Shown: piece after piece, positions 60,799 through 64,000 of the stretch
Numbering within the stretch: position 1 is the first letter of the stretch
Layout: each line of letters opens with the position of its first letter
NCBI RefSeq assembly: GCF_041687215.1
Contig: NZ_JAWLCI010000012.1
Coordinates: 1 to 64,000 of the forward strand
Reading direction: 5' to 3'
Source of the DNA: Mariniphaga sp041687215
GTDB lineage: Bacteria > Bacteroidota > Bacteroidia > Bacteroidales > Prolixibacteraceae
DNA: 64,000 nt
The notes under the pieces: model-generated
The model's database searches: none
Seen by the model: the letters and a program-made list of their open reading frames with translations, nothing else
Told to the model about the DNA's origin: nothing
Made by a program: the position numbers and the translations under genes

Positions 60799-63700
60799 TT
60801 ATTCCGATTTCCTTTTCACCTTCTTTCTTTTTCCTTCAATCCAGTTGTAAACAATAGGTAAAACCATAAGCGTTAGCATAGTAGAAGTAATCAATCCGCC
60901 AATAACCACTGTAGCCAGCGGGCGTTGCACCTCGGAGCCGGGGCCGGTGTTAAATGCCATGGGAATGAATCCGAGACTCGCTACCAGAGCAGTCATTAAT
61001 ACCGGACGTAAACGGTCGGCTGCACCGTCGATAATGGATTTTCGAAGGAGCGTGTCTCCATTTTTTCGCAGTTCGTTGATGTGGTCAACCAGAACTATAC
61101 CATTGAGTACCGCCACACCAAACAACGCTACAAAACCAATGCTTGCCGAAACCGACAGGTACATTCCACGTACCCAAAGCAGGAAAACCCCGCCAGAAAG
61201 TGCAAATGGAAGATTGAGCAAAATAAGCAGGGCATATTTCATTTTGCCAAAGTTGAGGTAAAGCAGACCGATTATAATAAAAATGGAAAGCGGAACCACG
61301 AGCAGCAGATGACGCATTGCCCTGCGCTGATTTTCGAAAGTGCCGCCGTATTCAATAAAATAACCAGGTGGAATGGCAGCTTTTTGAGCAATTTCCTGTT
61401 CCAGGGTTGAAACGTAAGTGCCTAGGTCGATATCCTTTATGTTGATAGCTACAATTAACCTGCGCCATCCGTTTTCCCGCTGAATCTCGCGCGGACCTTC
61501 CTGGAGTTCAATGTTTGCCACCCGCTTAAGGGGAACAAAATCGCCACTGGGTAAATGCACCGGAATATCCTGAATTTTATACAGTTCGTCGCGTACATTT
61601 TCAGGGTAACGCACCACAATGCCAAAACTGCGTTGTCCTTCATACAAAATACTAACCTCCTGACCGCCAATTCCGGCTTCAACCACTGTTTGCACCTCAT
61701 TCACGTTTAACCCGAATGTGGCAACAGCTTCCCGGTCAATCTCAATGGTTACATAAGGCTGTCCGGCTGTTTGTTCCACGTAGTAATTATCAGTTCCAGG
61801 CACGGTTGGAAGCAAATTGGAAATGTTTTCCCCAATCAGGTCGAGCATGTCCAAATCTTCGCCGTAAATTTTTACTGCCAAATCCGATTTTACACCACTG
61901 GTCAGTTCATCTACGCGCATGGCAATTGGTTGTGTAAAGTTATATGCCAATCCCGGTTCGGTTTGAAGATAAGGTTCAATCATGGCGATAATGTCTTCCT
62001 TTGTAATTCCTTTGCGCCACTCTTTTGTGGGTTTCATCACCACCCACACGTCGGTCTGATGCACTCCCATCCAGTCGTTGGCCAAATCTGACCGACCGGT
62101 TTTGGGAACCACGGTTTCAATTTCAGGAATATTTTTTTTCAACTGACCCGCCAGCCAGTCTGCATTTTCAATGGATTGGCTGAGGGTAACAGAAGGCATC
62201 CTCACTTGTTCAATCAAAATAGAACCTTCATCCAGTTCAGGCAGAAACTCGGTCCCCAGTCGTGTCATCAGAAAAAGAGAAGCGGCAAAAATAACTCCGG
62301 CAATGGAAACCACCATCCAGCGCTGGTCGAGGTATTTTTCGAGCGAACTCATGTAGCGCGGTTTCAGCCAGTTGATGAGCCGGTTTTTACGCACTTTCAC
62401 TCCTTTTCGGAAAATAATGGCCGACATGGCCGGAACAAAAATCAGTGCCAGCAGCAACGACCCAAAAACAGCAGCAGCCACGGTGATAGCCATCGGACGA
62501 AACAGAATTCCCTCCATGCCGCTAAATGTCATTATGGGAACGTAAACCATCAGAATAATCAGTACCCCAAAGAAAATGGGACGAACTACCTGTAGGGCTG
62601 CACTTTTTATCACTTCTGTTTTGTCGGCATTTTTATCTTTCTGCAAACGATGAACAATGTTTTCCACCATCACCACCGATCCATCAACTACCATCCCAAA
62701 GTCGATGGCGCCCAGGCTCATCAGGTTCGCAGCCAGGCCAAACTCGCGCATGCCAATAAATGCAAAAAGCATGGAAAGCGGAATGACTGCTGCAACAATC
62801 AATGCTCCCGAAATTTCACCCAGCATGAGTAACAGTATCACAATAACCAGCAACCCTCCTTCAACCAGGTTGGTAGAAATCGTTTTTGTAGTGCGGCTTA
62901 TTAAATCCGACTGGTCGTAAAATTTTTTGATTTCCACCCCTTCGGGTAAACTGGCGTTTATGTTTTCAATTTTATCTTCGATATCTGAAATAACTTCCCG
63001 TCCGTTGCCTCCGCGAAGCATCATCACAATGCCGGTAACCACCTCTCCGTTTCCATCCTGCGTTACGCCACCCTGCCTGATTTGAGTTCCAATTTCAACA
63101 GCAGCAATATCACGAATGAAAACCGGTTTGTTCTCCACATTTTTAACAATGATGTTTTCAATATCTTCCGGGGAATTGATTTGTCCAAATCCTCTGATAA
63201 TGTATTGTTCATCGTTGTGTTCAATAAAATTTCCACCCGAAACGCTGTTATTGTTGGCAATGGCATCCATCACTTCTGAAATGCCGATGCCAAACATTCG
63301 GAGGCGACCGGGTTGAACGATAACATCGTATTGTTTGACAAAACCGCCAAATGAATTTATTTCGGTAACTCCTCTGACTACTTTTAACTGCGGGGCAATC
63401 AACCAGTCCTGGATTTCACGTAATTCAGTAAGGGAATAATTTTCGCCGTGCACAACATACTGGTAAATTTCACCAAGAGCAGTTGAAATGGGCCCCAATT
63501 GAGGACTGCTTACTCCGGGGGGAAGCTCTTCGGCAATGGACTGCAACCGCTGGCTCACCATTTGCCGGGCAAAATAAATGTCGGTACCTTCATCAAATTC
63601 TACTGTTACGGCTGAAAGCCCAAATTGCGAAATGGAACGGACCTGCGCTACGTCGGGCAAGCCGTTCATGGCGGTTTCAATAGGGTAGCTCACCAGTTTT

Positions 63701-63885
63701 TCCACATCGAAAGGTGAAAAACGGCCTGCTTTTGTAATGACCAGCACCTGCACCGGGGTAACATCGGGTAATGAATTTATAGGCAGGCGGATGAGTGAAA
63801 AATACCCGCCAACGGCCATCAAAACCACCAAAGAAAGGGCAACAAATTTTTGCCGGACACTGAATGTGATTATATTTTTAAGCAT
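60799..63885 (-). CDS. czcA: heavy-metal RND efflux pump (CzcA/CusA type)
   Basis: A 1028-residue RND protein from the ATG at 63885; a frame starting at 63921 would overlap the adaptor gene region. TM4 carries the CzcA signature GAIDFGMVVDGSVVMVEN, with Asp at about 395 and 401 and Glu at about 408, which marks the heavy-metal (HME) branch for Zn/Co/Cd or Cu/Ag. Other blocks are MSLGAIDF, DVTPVQVLV, and ELDEGSILIEQVRMPSVTL. It exports metal ions through an adaptor and an outer-membrane channel. It follows the adaptor gene by 22 bp. The metal specificity is inferred. Confidence 0.94.
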   Translation of the reverse strand: MLKNIITFSVRQKFVALSLVVLMAVGGYFSLIRLPINSLPDVTPVQVLVITKAGRFSPFDVEKLVSYPIETAMNGLPDVAQVRSISQFGLSAVTVEFDEGTDIYFARQMVSQRLQSIAEELPPGVSSPQLGPISTALGEIYQYVVHGENYSLTELREIQDWLIAPQLKVVRGVTEINSFGGFVKQYDVIVQPGRLRMFGIGISEVMDAIANNNSVSGGNFIEHNDEQYIIRGFGQINSPEDIENIIVKNVENKPVFIRDIAAVEIGTQIRQGGVTQDGNGEVVTGIVMMLRGGNGREVISDIEDKIENINASLPEGVEIKKFYDQSDLISRTTKTISTNLVEGGLLVIVILLLMLGEISGALIVAAVIPLSMLFAFIGMREFGLAANLMSLGAIDFGMVVDGSVVMVENIVHRLQKDKNADKTEVIKSAALQVVRPIFFGVLIILMVYVPIMTFSGMEGILFRPMAITVAAAVFGSLLLALIFVPAMSAIIFRKGVKVRKNRLINWLKPRYMSSLEKYLDQRWMVVSIAGVIFAASLFLMTRLGTEFLPELDEGSILIEQVRMPSVTLSQSIENADWLAGQLKKNIPEIETVVPKTGRSDLANDWMGVHQTDVWVVMKPTKEWRKGITKEDIIAMIEPYLQTEPGLAYNFTQPIAMRVDELTSGVKSDLAVKIYGEDLDMLDLIGENISNLLPTVPGTDNYYVEQTAGQPYVTIEIDREAVATFGLNVNEVQTVVEAGIGGQEVSILYEGQRSFGIVVRYPENVRDELYKIQDIPVHLPSGDFVPLKRVANIELQEGPREIQRENGWRRLIVAINIKDIDLGTYVSTLEQEIAQKAAIPPGYFIEYGGTFENQRRAMRHLLLVVPLSIFIIIGLLYLNFGKMKYALLILLNLPFALSGGVFLLWVRGMYLSVSASIGFVALFGVAVLNGIVLVDHINELRKNGDTLLRKSIIDGAADRLRPVLMTALVASLGFIPMAFNTGPGSEVQRPLATVVIGGLITSTMLTLMVLPIVYNWIEGKRKKVKRKSE

Positions 63886-63907
63886 AAAAATGGATTTCTT
63901 TGGTTTT

Positions 63908-64000
63908 TTATTCCTCTGCAATTATATCGTAACGCGAAAGCGCCTTCAAACTGAAAACCTTTGATATAGCCACCTGTTCTCCTTCTTCAAGACCACTTTC
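63908..64000 (-). CDS. C-terminal end of an RND periplasmic adaptor (CzcB/CusB-like), partial
   Basis: The last 30 codons and stop of a gene entering from the right edge: the visible end is GLEEGEQVAISKVFSLKALS followed by RYDIIAEE and stop. The GLEEGEQVA motif is typical of the membrane-proximal domain of heavy-metal RND adaptors. Its position directly upstream of the CzcA-like pump gene supports this. Nothing else of the gene is visible. Confidence 0.75.
   Translation of the reverse strand, partial: ESGLEEGEQVAISKVFSLKALSRYDIIAEE

Noticed and set aside
1..64000. tRNA, rRNA, CRISPR, transposase or phage genes
   Set aside because: I saw no cloverleaf-like T-loop context, regular spaced repeats or recombinase/transposase motifs while reading; a dedicated RNA search (tRNAscan or Infernal) could not be run here.

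Overview
The window looks like chromosomal DNA of a Bacteroidota bacterium, probably of the Marinilabiliales/Prolixibacteraceae type (the phylum is well supported, the family is a guess). The signs are SusC/SusD pairs, three proteins ending in type IX secretion (T9SS) type A sorting domains, Bacteroidota-style -7 promoter boxes (TAnnTTTG, with TTCG variants), DUF4270 and DUF4252 proteins, and RND pumps with VNN in place of the AcrB lysine. I saw no rRNA, tRNA, CRISPR array, insertion sequence or prophage.

Region 1 (1-14180) is a starch/malto-oligosaccharide utilisation locus: MFS sugar transporter (partial), LacI-type regulator, an intervening orphan Dam-like methylase, then SusC, SusD, SusE, a secreted GH13 amylase and a GH97 glycosidase. 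A perfect 22-bp palindrome upstream of susC, and a 13-bp match to it upstream of the MFS gene, are probable LacI-family operators. SusD carries two SusE/SusF-like starch-binding modules inside its own chain.

Region 2 (14180-26900) is mostly housekeeping and small systems: a YafQ-type toxin-antitoxin pair, a LytS/LytTR two-component system, MscS, a lone acyl carrier protein, a GNAT acetyltransferase, three consecutive cyclophilins (the last fused to a trypsin fold that has lost its catalytic residues), a HEPN/MNT pair, a HAD phosphatase, mtnA-mtnP, pheS and a small exported protein.

Region 3 (27069-42497) is the most striking locus. Seven co-directional, tightly spaced genes encode an ABC ATPase, an ABC-2 permease fused to a degenerate M1 peptidase and a golvesin-like domain, a TolC-like channel, a membrane fusion protein, an RND pump, a 1574-residue RND pump fused through about six extra membrane helices to an ABC ATPase domain, and a second ABC-2 permease. 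This looks like a hybrid, possibly dual-energised envelope transport machine.

Region 4 (42503-50025) holds panC-panD, a reduced glycogen-synthase-like protein with a DUF4270 lipoprotein, an ECF sigma/anti-sigma/DUF4252 operon, mntP, dusB and an orphan antitoxin.

Region 5 (50057-57784, all minus strand) reads PqqD-like protein, ATP-grasp ligase, PLP-dependent decarboxylase, a urea-transporter/M23-peptidase fusion, a TPR/beta-barrel protein, a TPR protein and a T9SS protein. It may be an uncharacterised peptide or amino-acid modification and envelope system.

Region 6 (57953-64000, minus strand) contains an unknown lipoprotein, a five-haem cytochrome with a T9SS tail, and a CzcA/CusA-type heavy-metal RND pump with the end of its adaptor gene.
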